Shown here piece by piece: positions 7,284 to 15,018 of a stretch of 25,701 nucleotides of DNA (its first letter is position 1; every line of letters begins with the position of its first letter). Where the stretch lies: contig DAOUUT010000012.1 of the NCBI GenBank assembly GCA_030668025.1, positions 1 to 25,701 of the forward strand, written 5' to 3'. The position numbers and the translations under genes are program-made. The stretch comes from Promethearchaeota archaeon (lineage in GTDB: Archaea > Asgardarchaeota > Lokiarchaeia > Sigynarchaeales > SOKP01). Below the pieces are notes generated by a model. The model saw only the letters and a list, made by a program, of their open reading frames with translations. It searched no databases and was not told the origin of the DNA.

Positions 7284-7664
7284 TTATATTTTTGCTAAAT
7301 CTCTACTAGCAATAATATTAGCGTCTAATTCAAGTATATTTTCTATGAGAATATCCCCCATTTTAATTGGCGCTTTTACTTCAGCTTGAGCGATCTCGTT
7401 TAATGCGTCTCTTAATTTATCTTTTAGAATTGGTTTATTACTTCTTACCGGGATTAAGGGTAAGAAACCATTCTCCACCCTAATTGTTGTTGTAAGGATT
7501 CTCTTAGGTTCGTAATATTCTTGCTCTGCGTATTCCAATCCTCTCTTACAAGTGTACCCTTCAAATGATATTTCAGAACCCTTTGAAATCGCTTTTATTT
7601 GGCAGCCAGTAGGACATACGATACATCTAATTACTTTTACAACGCTTACACTACTTTCACTCAT
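7284..7664 (-). CDS. DUF1667 protein, third gene of the anaerobic glycerol-3-phosphate dehydrogenase-like operon
   Basis: 126 residues. C14, C17, C21 and C39 form a CxxC-P-x-GC ... C pattern (RCIVCPTGC and YTCKRG), apt for an iron-sulfur cluster or zinc. DUF1667 proteins are found next to GlpA-like dehydrogenases and an FAD oxidoreductase, as in the glycerol cluster of Thermotoga, and are thought to carry electrons or stabilise the complex. Here it starts 21 bp after the oxidoreductase gene, with AGGTGGA as ribosome-binding site, so it is surely the last gene of that operon. No membrane anchor is visible. The exact biochemical role is not established. Confidence 0.85.
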   Translation of the reverse strand: MSESSVSVVKVIRCIVCPTGCQIKAISKGSEISFEGYTCKRGLEYAEQEYYEPKRILTTTIRVENGFLPLIPVRSNKPILKDKLRDALNEIAQAEVKAPIKMGDILIENILELDANIIASRDLAKI

Positions 7665-7685
7665 TATTTAATCCACCTATGATTT

Positions 7686-8984
7686 TTAATCCTCCTCAAT
7701 TAATACCTCTGGTCGAGGTATAACATCAATTGTTATCGATTTGCAATCCGGGTTTATGCCGGTCTCTTTTAGGTTTATGTTCAATTCAAGCATTTCACTT
7801 GGGATGACGTAAATTTTCTTTCGTTGATAGATTATGCTATTATTTTCGTCTTTAAATTGAATAAGAACCCTTCTATCGGGATATTTAACTCTGAATGTAA
7901 AAATTATTTCTTCTGATAAATTTCGTTTGTTAATAATATCTGGTTTAAGGTAACTTACATTTTCACCAGATGCACACTTGATTACTTCTTTCTTCTTTAA
8001 TTCTTTACCATACCTTGAGTTAATATATTCTATTGCGTTTTTTCCAGCTCGTTTAGCCTCAGCAGTTACCAAATCCACTAAATCGTGAACTTGTAATACA
8101 TTTCCACAAGCGAATATACCCTCAATTGTCGTCTCCAATTTTTCATCAACTACAGGTCCTCCGTTTTTTGATAATTCAGCTCCTGCTTGCAGAGTTAACT
8201 CATTTTCAGGAATTAACCCAACAGATAATAACAAAGTGTCGCATTCAATGAATTTATCTGAACCTATTATTCTATCAAAGTTTCTACTTACTTTTGAAAT
8301 GGTAACTCCTTTTATGCGATCTCTTCCGTGGATTCGGGTTACTGTATAGCTCGTTATGAGGGGGATCCCGTAATCTTCCAAGCACTGAACTTGATTTCGA
8401 AGCAATCCACTTACATAAGGCTGAATCTCCACCACAGCTTTAACCGTACAACCTTCCCAAGTCAATCTTCGGGCCATTATCATTCCAATATCTCCACTGC
8501 CTAGAATTACATAAGTATTACCGGGTAGATACCCTTCGATATTAACAAACCTTTGAGCTTGCCCAGCAGTATAAATACCCGCAGGTCGAAACCCTGGAAT
8601 ATTAATCGCTCCTCTCGTTTTTTCCCGACAACCCATCGCTAAGATAATTACTTTCGCTTCAACTTCAATTAACCCTTCTTTTTTGTTCACTGCATATAAC
8701 TGTTTATCTTTAGTAATTTCAATTACCATTGTATCTAAGATATATGGAATTTTTAGATCTTTAACTTTGTTAATAAATCTTTGAGCGTACTCAGGTCCAG
8801 TTAATTCTTCCTCGAATTCCTTAAGACCAAATCCATTATGGATGCATTGTAAGGTTATCCCTCCTAATTCTTTGTCTCTCTCGATAATTAAAACGCTTAA
8901 ATTCGCTTCTTTTATTTCTATAGCTGCTGCAAGGCCACCCGCTCCAGCGCCTATAACTACAACGTCCGCTTTATATTTCTTCAT
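7686..8984 (-). CDS. FAD-dependent NAD(P)H-type oxidoreductase of the Glp-like operon
   Basis: 432 residues. The N-terminal FAD-binding fold has VVIGAGAGGLAAAIE (about 9-23) ending in ERDKELGG; a second dinucleotide fold shows VILGSGDIGMIMARRL; a C-terminal GIFACGNVLQVHDLVD segment closes the FAD site, and a final about 90-residue beta-rich extension follows. This is the two-dinucleotide-binding-domain family seen as the second subunit beside GlpA-like dehydrogenases and DUF1667. It probably passes electrons between the flavin of the GlpA-like subunit and NAD(P) or another carrier. Its ATG overlaps the stop of the GlpA-like gene (ATGA at 8981-8984), a sign of coupled translation, with GGGGTGA before it. 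Confidence 0.88.
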   Translation of the reverse strand: MKKYKADVVVIGAGAGGLAAAIEIKEANLSVLIIERDKELGGITLQCIHNGFGLKEFEEELTGPEYAQRFINKVKDLKIPYILDTMVIEITKDKQLYAVNKKEGLIEVEAKVIILAMGCREKTRGAINIPGFRPAGIYTAGQAQRFVNIEGYLPGNTYVILGSGDIGMIMARRLTWEGCTVKAVVEIQPYVSGLLRNQVQCLEDYGIPLITSYTVTRIHGRDRIKGVTISKVSRNFDRIIGSDKFIECDTLLLSVGLIPENELTLQAGAELSKNGGPVVDEKLETTIEGIFACGNVLQVHDLVDLVTAEAKRAGKNAIEYINSRYGKELKKKEVIKCASGENVSYLKPDIINKRNLSEEIIFTFRVKYPDRRVLIQFKDENNSIIYQRKKIYVIPSEMLELNINLKETGINPDCKSITIDVIPRPEVLIEED

Positions 8985-10453
8985 TCTTTTTCACCCCTTT
9001 TTAAACGAAGTAGCGCAATTTCTTTCGTTTTAGTCATAAGAAAGTTTGTATCTTCTCCCCTTTTCAATACCTCCTCATAGGGAATGTTTAATTCTCTAGA
9101 TAGAATCTCAATAACACGAGGGCGACAGAATCCGGCTTGGCAACGTCCCATTCCAGGCCTACATCTAAACTTAACTCCGTCCACGGTGGTCGCACCGACA
9201 GGCGTGTGTATTGCATTAAGAATTTCTTTTTCTGGAATAGTTTCACACCGACAAATAATTCTTCCCCACGTAGGATCTTCTTTTATTTTTCTGTCTAATT
9301 CTTCCTTAGTAAAGTCTTTAAACCTTTCCGGTTTTGGACGTATAGGATTATAATCTTCTTTAATCTTAGTATTTGTCCCTAATAATTCCAGAAATTCTAC
9401 AACTCTTTCAGCAATAGCATAGCATGACGTTAAACCAGGAGATAAGATGCCAACTACGTTGATAAAACCATATACATCTGTACTATCAATTATGAAATCA
9501 TAAGTACCTGGTATCGCCCTTAAGCCAGCAAAATTTCTAATAGAAGCTCTTACTGGCAAATTAGGAACTAATTTACTTCCTCCTTCTAAAATTTCCTTTA
9601 AACCAGCTTCAGTAGTCGCAGTATCTTTTTTATCAGTAATATTAAGAGCAGTAGGGCCAACAAAAGTGTTTCCACTAACAGTTGGGCACACTAAAATTCC
9701 CTTAGATACTTTAGTGGGCGAAGGAAATAAAATTTTATTTAGGTGCATAGCGTTCCTATCAAAAAGTATATATTCTCCTTTTCTAGGCATTAGAGTGAAA
9801 TAGTCTAGACCTACCATTTTTGAAATCTTTAACCCATATAATCCGGCCGCATTAATAACGTTGTTTGATCTGAATTCACCAGTTTTAGTTTTAATCACAA
9901 ATACGTAATTTTGATGCTTAATTCGTCTTACTTTTTGGTTTCGGAAGAATTTAACGCCGTTCATAGCTGCATTTTCAGCTAGCGCATAAGTCATCTCATA
10001 TGGGCTTACAATTCCTGCCGATGGGGCGTGTAATACGCCAACTACATCATCTGCAAGATTAGGTTCCATGTACTTAATTTTTTCTTTATCTAAAATTAAT
10101 TCTAAGCCTGGAACTCCGTCTTGAATACCTAATCTTCTCTGTTCTTCAAGCTCTTTTATTTGACTGTCTTCTAAAGCAACAACAAAAGAACCTATTCTTT
10201 GAAAAGGAAAATTAAGCTCTTCTGCAGCTTGAGTATATAATCTATTCCCGGCTATACACATATCCCGCTTAACATATTCTCTTGGTGCCCCATAACCTGC
10301 GTGTACAACTCCAGAGTTAGCTTTAGTAGTGCCTGAAGCTATATCTGCCTCCTTTTCTAATAAAGCAACCTTAAGATCGTACTTCGATAAAGTTCGCGCG
10401 ATGCTACAACCAATAACACCACCACCAATAATTATAATGTCATATATTGTCAA
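8981..10453 (-). CDS. GlpA-like anaerobic glycerol-3-phosphate dehydrogenase with [2Fe-2S] domain
   Basis: 490 residues. DAO-type FAD fold with IIIGGGVIGCSIARTL near the N-terminus and LLEKE closing the beta-alpha-beta unit; substrate domain in the middle; then a BFD-like [2Fe-2S] domain with C401-x-C403 and C438-x4-C443 (RCQAGFCRPRV), plus an extra C431. This layout is that of the GlpA-like enzymes oxidising sn-glycerol-3-phosphate to dihydroxyacetone phosphate; close relatives include L-2-hydroxyglutarate-type oxidases, so the substrate is inferred from the three-gene context. The start is a TTG at 10453 (TTGACAATATATGAC) with only a weak upstream GAGAAG; an ATG a few bases on is out of frame. 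First gene of the operon. No glycerol kinase or facilitator is adjacent. Confidence 0.85.
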   Translation of the reverse strand: MTIYDIIIIGGGVIGCSIARTLSKYDLKVALLEKEADIASGTTKANSGVVHAGYGAPREYVKRDMCIAGNRLYTQAAEELNFPFQRIGSFVVALEDSQIKELEEQRRLGIQDGVPGLELILDKEKIKYMEPNLADDVVGVLHAPSAGIVSPYEMTYALAENAAMNGVKFFRNQKVRRIKHQNYVFVIKTKTGEFRSNNVINAAGLYGLKISKMVGLDYFTLMPRKGEYILFDRNAMHLNKILFPSPTKVSKGILVCPTVSGNTFVGPTALNITDKKDTATTEAGLKEILEGGSKLVPNLPVRASIRNFAGLRAIPGTYDFIIDSTDVYGFINVVGILSPGLTSCYAIAERVVEFLELLGTNTKIKEDYNPIRPKPERFKDFTKEELDRKIKEDPTWGRIICRCETIPEKEILNAIHTPVGATTVDGVKFRCRPGMGRCQAGFCRPRVIEILSRELNIPYEEVLKRGEDTNFLMTKTKEIALLRLKRGEKE

Positions 10454-10611
10454 GGGATTTACTTCTCGAATTTTAAAGAGTGAATTAAAAAGCTTAAGTA
10501 ATAAAACAAGTTATTTCTTTAAAATTTATTTGGAACATAAAAATTTTCTAATTGATAAGTTTCATTAAATAGGAAAAAATTTATTAAGGTCCTATTTATT
10601 CGCTTTCATAA

Positions 10612-10944
10612 TTAGACAAAAAAAAACCACATAACATTAAATAATAATGCTATAATAATCAGAGCTATAGTTACGGGGTTTAAAATTGTACTTCTTAAGG
10701 CTTTTGCGTATTTTAATTCTATATCCCCTTTTAACAATGTACTAATTGATTTATATCTTGAATTTATTGCTTCTTTAAGGTGATAAGAACCTAAAAATTG
10801 AGGTTTTGTTAAGCTTTTAAGGTGAGCATTATGATTGCTTTTAGGAAATAGATTTAATTTATTATTATTAAGAAGATCTTCATAATCCCTTATTACATGG
10901 GGTTTATCTGGCACTTTATTGAGTTTATTATTACTTTCGTTCAT
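10612..10944 (-). CDS. Tail-anchored small membrane protein, unknown function
   Basis: 110 residues. About 87 polar residues rich in N, K and S are followed by one hydrophobic segment (NPVTIALIIIALLFNVMWFFFV) that reaches the very C-terminus. With no N-terminal signal or other membrane segment this is a tail-anchored topology with the soluble part in the cytoplasm. There is no recognisable SNARE heptad pattern or enzyme motif. The Pro-Val-Thr at the start of the anchor recalls Sec61-beta/SecG proteins, but the domain is about twice as long as archaeal examples, so that is only a weak alternative. It lies 93 bp downstream of the longin-like gene on the same strand. Confidence 0.6.
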   Translation of the reverse strand: MNESNNKLNKVPDKPHVIRDYEDLLNNNKLNLFPKSNHNAHLKSLTKPQFLGSYHLKEAINSRYKSISTLLKGDIELKYAKALRSTILNPVTIALIIIALLFNVMWFFFV

Positions 10945-11037
10945 TTGATGAATATCTAACCTATTTTATTTTACTCATGTTTTTAATATCATTTCGTTCT
11001 TAAATTTTTTATGGTTATTTTAAATAACAAACAACTA

Positions 11038-11460
11038 TTACCAAAAAGCGTCTTTCAGTTTATTGATAGGTTGTTTTTCTAAAGATTTATCAATGTGATC
11101 GGCAAAATTAGAAAAATGACTTATATCATTATTCCAATTTGTTAATATTTCGCTATAAACTTCAAAAAACACATCGGATATTATCCTTAATTCATCAACC
11201 ACTTTTTTTTCTTTTGTTTTGTTTAAAGAACTCCCAACAAACAGAAAACTTCTTCGTTTTACAATTACAAAACGAAGATCCGACATTTCGAAGTTAGTAA
11301 TCCCCCCTTCAGTAAGTTTTTCAGCAAACATATTCAAAGCGCTCATCAAACCACCAAAAAGTTGTGGATTAATTGTTTGATCAAAAACTCTTGAGAATAA
11401 TACCAATCCACTTTCAGTAAGAATCCACAAATCTTTTAATATTTTAGGCACGAATACCAC
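11038..11460 (-). CDS. Longin-like domain protein
   Basis: 140 residues from a GTG at 11460; a second GTG at codon 4 is an alternative. The pattern ILKDLWILTESGLVLFSRVF, then a helix (GLMSALNMFAEKLTEGG), strands FEMSDLRFVIVKRRSFLFVG and a long C-terminal helix is the beta-beta-alpha-beta-beta-beta-alpha course of longin/roadblock-like domains. In eukaryotes such domains occur in SNAREs, adaptins, TRAPP and Mon1/Ccz1 and often contact small GTPases; Asgard archaea carry many single-domain versions. The assignment is by pattern, not by a signature residue. No membrane segment is seen. A TATA-like GATAAAAG lies about 20 nt before the GTG, with no Shine-Dalgarno site. The neighbouring tail-anchored gene could be a partner. 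Confidence 0.6.
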   Translation of the reverse strand: MVFVPKILKDLWILTESGLVLFSRVFDQTINPQLFGGLMSALNMFAEKLTEGGITNFEMSDLRFVIVKRRSFLFVGSSLNKTKEKKVVDELRIISDVFFEVYSEILTNWNNDISHFSNFADHIDKSLEKQPINKLKDAFW

Positions 11461-11587
11461 ACGTTTAAGTTAATCTTTTATCCCACTTTCATATTAAATA
11501 AAGTGTTTTATTATTTAAAAAATCATTTTTAGATATTTTTTATTACTGTATTAAACATAGAAAAGGAAAAAAAATAAAAATTTGTAT

Positions 11588-11595
11588 TTTATATA
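11588..11595 (+). promoter_or_regulatory. TATA-like box of the NMO-family gene
   Basis: TTTATATA, centred about 35 nt before the ATG at 11627. With the usual archaeal spacing of about 26 nt the transcript would start near 11617, leaving a leader of about 10 nt and no room for a normal Shine-Dalgarno site. Inferred by spacing. Confidence 0.45.
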
Positions 11596-11626
11596 CAATA
11601 TTAAAATATTAAAAAACAAAAAAGTT

Positions 11627-12508
11627 ATGATTTGGAAAACTAAAATAACCCAAATGACGGAAGTAAAGTACCCAATAATAATGGGTGCCTTTGCAGCTAT
11701 AGGTTCTGCTGAATTTGCAGCCGCATTTTCCAATGCAGGCGGTTTAGGAATAATTACTGCAATTAATTACCCTTCAATCGAAGATTTTCAAAAGGAACTT
11801 GAAAAAATGTCTAACTTTACCAAAAAACCTTTTGGAGTAAATTTTACAATTACACCACCTTATCTTGCAAAAAAGGGCCGTGGGAAAACTGAACAATCTT
11901 ACAATGATTTTTTGGATATATCAGTTGAGAAGGGAGTTAAGGTATTCACGACTTCTGCTTACCAAACACCATATTTAGGAAAAAGAATTAAGGACGCTGG
12001 TTGTTATTGGTTCCATAAATGTACGACTATGAAACACGCAATGGCTGCCCAAAAGAGAGGCGCGGACGCCATTACAATTGTAGGTCTTGAGGGAACAGGA
12101 TTTAAAAACCCTAACCAAAACACAACCTTAGTAAATATTACAATGGCGCGTAGGTTACTAAATATTCCAATTATTGCTGCGGGAGGGATTGGAGATTCTA
12201 GGGGTTTTCTGGGCGCATTAGCTATGGGCGCAGACGCAGTATGTTTAGGGAGCTCAATTATAGCCACAGAAGAGAGTCCCGCTTCAAAAAGATGGAAAGC
12301 TCAGGTATTAAATCAAGATATATTTGACGAGAAATATTACAAAAAAATATTTCATCTTGAATTAAAAGATTCACCTATAGCGTCAATGGCGATAGGGCAT
12401 GTGGATAAAATATTACCATTAAAAGAATTTATTGACGACATAATTAACGAGGCGGAACAAATTCTAAAAACTTGGGGTTATATGGGCGAGGTATTTAACA
12501 CACTATAG
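11627..12508 (+). CDS. Nitronate monooxygenase-family (2-nitropropane dioxygenase-like) FMN protein
   Basis: 293 residues from the ATG at 11627; an earlier TTG at 11582 would add an AT-rich tail outside the fold. The TIM-barrel family signature is present: YPIIMGAFAAIGS at the start, then AAGGIGDSRG (184-193) and GADAVCLGSS (201-210) for the FMN phosphate. Family members oxidise alkyl nitronates or reduce enoyl thioesters. The usual EAGGH motif with its catalytic histidine is here GLEGTGFKNPN (153-163), lacking the His, so nitronate oxidation is doubtful and another flavin reaction is likely. Length is short compared with the about 320-360 of bacterial NMOs. The LarA-family gene follows 75 bp later. 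Confidence 0.8.
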   Translation: MIWKTKITQMTEVKYPIIMGAFAAIGSAEFAAAFSNAGGLGIITAINYPSIEDFQKELEKMSNFTKKPFGVNFTITPPYLAKKGRGKTEQSYNDFLDISVEKGVKVFTTSAYQTPYLGKRIKDAGCYWFHKCTTMKHAMAAQKRGADAITIVGLEGTGFKNPNQNTTLVNITMARRLLNIPIIAAGGIGDSRGFLGALAMGADAVCLGSSIIATEESPASKRWKAQVLNQDIFDEKYYKKIFHLELKDSPIASMAIGHVDKILPLKEFIDDIINEAEQILKTWGYMGEVFNTL

Positions 12509-12551
12509 GATTTAATGATTAAAGTTAAAATACTTTAAATTTTTTATTACC

Positions 12552-12558
12552 TTATAAA
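12552..12558 (+). promoter_or_regulatory. TATA-like box of the LarA-family gene
   Basis: TTATAAA is centred 29 nt before the ATG at 12584, the spacing expected when transcription starts at or within a few bases of the start codon. There is no Shine-Dalgarno site (ACGCTATAATAATG), so a leaderless mRNA is likely. Confidence 0.5.
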
Positions 12559-12583
12559 AATCATCTAGTTTTACGCTATAATA

Positions 12584-13864
12584 ATGAAATTTGATTACGG
12601 TAAAAGTGGAATTGAAGTCTCACTCGATCCTAGCTGGAACACGACAATATTTCGCCCGTCGAAACAAGATGTTATTGAAGACCCAATTAACGCGATTAGA
12701 AATGCCATCAAAAATCCAAGAGGAACTCCTTCTTTAAAAAAAATTGTAAAAAGGAAGAAAGGAATAAAATCTGTTTGCATTGTAGTATCAGACGCTACAC
12801 GTCCCGTCCCATCCCATCTCCTACTAAAGGGACTTTTAAAAGAATTGAGCGCTTACGGGCTTCAAGAAGATAAGATTTTAGTTTTAATTGCGACGGGGTT
12901 ACATCGTGCATCTCGTAAAGACGAGATAGAAAGAATTTTAGGGGAAAATCTAACAAGCAACGTGAAAATCGTTAATCACATCGCAAGAGATAAAAATTCC
13001 CTCGCATACCTAGGAAATACCATCAACAACATTCCCCTTTATATCAATAAACACTATTACGAAAGCGATTTGAAAATCTTAACGGGTTACGTCGAACCTC
13101 ACTTTTTCTTCGGTTTTTCAGGGGGAAGAAAGTCTATTGTTCCAGGAATAGCAGGCGCTGAAACTATCTTAGCAAACCATTCAGCGGAAAACATAGCTTC
13201 CCCTAATGCTCGTTTTGGAATTTATAAGAATAATCCAATGGCTGAAAACTCAACTGAGTTTGCTAAACTAGTAGGCGTAGATTTCGTTGTAAATGTATCT
13301 ATCAATGAAAAACACGAAATCACACAAGTAGCAGCAGGTGATTTAGAAAGAGTCCACAAAAAACTTGTTAATTATCAACTTAAACATATTTTCAAGGAAG
13401 TTCAAGAACCATTTGACATCGTTGTGTGTGGTAATGGTGGATATCCCCTAGATCTCAACTTATATCAAGCTGTAAAAAGTATGGCAATTGGCGAAATGGC
13501 AGTTAAAAAAAACGGAACGATAATATCAGTTAATGAATGTGTTGATGGGATTGGTGGTGGGCAAGATGAGTTTAAAGAATTACTTTTCTCTGAGATGTCC
13601 CCCGAAGAGATTTACAAAAAAGTCCTAAACAAAGAAATCGTAGTACCTGACCAGTGGGAAACTCAGGTTTTAACCCGAATAATGATGATGGCAGAGGTAT
13701 ATATCGTTTCTAAATTGAAAGAAGATGAGATCGGAAATATTGGCTTAAAACATGCAAAAACTGTCGAAGAAGCAATAAGAAAATCTTTAAATAAGCATGG
13801 CTCTAAAGCAAAGATATTATTTTTACCTAATGGACCACAAATCCTTCCAATTCTTCTTAGGTAG
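12584..13864 (+). CDS. larA: LarA-family nickel-pincer racemase/epimerase (DUF2088)
   Basis: 426 residues, full family length. Key places of the lactate racemase are kept: R73 in DATRPVPSH, H107 in ATGLHRAS, H173 in YVEPHFFFGFSGGRKS, K183 (which in LarA binds the nickel-pincer nucleotide covalently) and H199 in ILANHSAEN; numbering is almost the same as in the Lactiplantibacillus enzyme (H108, H174, K184, H200). It should interconvert stereoisomers of lactate or another 2-hydroxy acid. The family has many specificities, so lactate itself is an inference. The cofactor genes larB, larC and larE are not in this window. Confidence 0.88.
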   Translation: MKFDYGKSGIEVSLDPSWNTTIFRPSKQDVIEDPINAIRNAIKNPRGTPSLKKIVKRKKGIKSVCIVVSDATRPVPSHLLLKGLLKELSAYGLQEDKILVLIATGLHRASRKDEIERILGENLTSNVKIVNHIARDKNSLAYLGNTINNIPLYINKHYYESDLKILTGYVEPHFFFGFSGGRKSIVPGIAGAETILANHSAENIASPNARFGIYKNNPMAENSTEFAKLVGVDFVVNVSINEKHEITQVAAGDLERVHKKLVNYQLKHIFKEVQEPFDIVVCGNGGYPLDLNLYQAVKSMAIGEMAVKKNGTIISVNECVDGIGGGQDEFKELLFSEMSPEEIYKKVLNKEIVVPDQWETQVLTRIMMMAEVYIVSKLKEDEIGNIGLKHAKTVEEAIRKSLNKHGSKAKILFLPNGPQILPILLR

Positions 13865-13941
13865 TAATTTTAGTCAAGATATCAGCATTATCAGATGTGG
13901 TGAATTCACAAACACATGATTTAAATCAGTGAATTGGTAAC

Positions 13942-13949
13942 TTTATATA
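13942..13949 (+). promoter_or_regulatory. TATA-like box of the N-domain GTPase gene
   Basis: TTTATATA sits about 33 nt before the ATG at 13978, predicting a start site near 13971 and a leader of only a few bases. No ribosome-binding site is visible (GGATTAATATG). Confidence 0.5.
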
Positions 13950-13977
13950 AGAAATGTCGACTTAAAAATGGATTAAT

Positions 13978-15018
13978 ATGGAATTAGCGCACTCAATTAT
14001 TTATCTTGATTTGAACCAAGATAAGCCAAAGATTAACTTTTGGTATCCACACGATCTTCCTGAAGGAATTCGAAGATTTATCGGTGACGAATGTTTTTCA
14101 ATTATATCAGGAGAATCATCTTTCATCCCTGAAGTTCTCTTAATTTTTCCTATTTCGCCTTTAAAGTTAAAAGTATTGATTAAATATTTTAAAAGGGAAG
14201 ATAACACTAAAATAGGGGGCTTTTCAAAGTCGGCTATAACCTTTTTATTCGATGAAAAAGATGATCATATTTATTACAGATATATGAGTTATATTGATTC
14301 GTACGTTAGTAAAGCTGTTAGCGTAATTGTCGACTTAAAAAATAATGGATTGAAAGAAGATTTAATCTACGATGAGATTGTTAAGTTACAGCGTACACTA
14401 TGCGATTTAACCGACTATCTAAGTTCTAAAAGCGAGTACGTTCCTAAGCCGGAAGAACCATTCGAAACAACAATTGAAGTTAAAAAGTTAGAAAAAAAGA
14501 AATTTAAAGTAGTAGTACTAGGAGACCCCAGCGTTGGAAAGACATCTACTATTCTTAGATTCACGGATAACGTATTCCTTAGGGCATATCTTCCAACAAT
14601 GGGTTTAAATATTACTCAGAAAATCTTTGATATTGATAAAAACTCTGTGGAATTAGTATTATGGGATATTGGAGGACAAACTAAATTTGAGATTATAAGG
14701 AAGAAGTTTTATGAAGGAATGAGCATGATTTTTTTACTATTTGATTTAACCAACCCAATGTCTTTTGCAAATGTGCCCAAATGGCATCAGGATATAAAAA
14801 ATTATTTCAAAAATGATCAAAAGATTAAAGGTTATCTTATTGGTAATAAGAACGATTTGGTGAAAGAAAGAATTGTAAGCGAAAATGATGCGGTAAGACT
14901 CGCATTTGCGCTAGACCTTGATTACATCGAAATTTCTGCGTTAACTGGCTACAATATTGAGAAAACTTTCCATGAGATCGCAAGGAAATTGCTAAAATTT
15001 AAAAATATTGAAGATTAA
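13978..15018 (+). CDS. Ras/Arf-superfamily small GTPase with long N-terminal domain
   Basis: 346 residues, about twice the size of a plain small GTPase. Residues about 1-150 form an alpha/beta domain (HSIIYLDL, FPISPLKLKVLIKYF, GGFSKSAITFLFDEKDD) whose order resembles a longin or folliculin-like module; this is a weak pattern call. The GTPase domain, about 174-343, has all five motifs: G1 GDPSVGKT (182-189), G2 T207, G3 DIGGQ (230-234) with the catalytic Gln, G4 NKND (290-293) and G5 SAL (320-322). DIGGQ with a WD before it is Arf-like, while the rest is Rab/Ras-like. There is no C-terminal cysteine or N-terminal glycine for lipid attachment, so membrane contact would need the N-domain or a partner. 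Complete GTP-binding and hydrolysis residues imply an active switch. Confidence 0.88.
   Translation: MELAHSIIYLDLNQDKPKINFWYPHDLPEGIRRFIGDECFSIISGESSFIPEVLLIFPISPLKLKVLIKYFKREDNTKIGGFSKSAITFLFDEKDDHIYYRYMSYIDSYVSKAVSVIVDLKNNGLKEDLIYDEIVKLQRTLCDLTDYLSSKSEYVPKPEEPFETTIEVKKLEKKKFKVVVLGDPSVGKTSTILRFTDNVFLRAYLPTMGLNITQKIFDIDKNSVELVLWDIGGQTKFEIIRKKFYEGMSMIFLLFDLTNPMSFANVPKWHQDIKNYFKNDQKIKGYLIGNKNDLVKERIVSENDAVRLAFALDLDYIEISALTGYNIEKTFHEIARKLLKFKNIED

Noticed and set aside
9084..9353. 89-codon plus-strand ORF inside the GlpA-like gene
   Set aside because: Antisense shadow of a well-supported enzyme; no family features or own ribosome site.
10612..10944. Tail-anchored protein as Sec61-beta/SecG
   Set aside because: Only the Pro-x-Thr before the anchor is similar; the soluble part is about twice too long and lacks the usual Gly-rich stretch.
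12004..12267. 87-codon minus-strand ORF inside the NMO-family gene
   Set aside because: Antisense shadow over the conserved FMN-binding segment.
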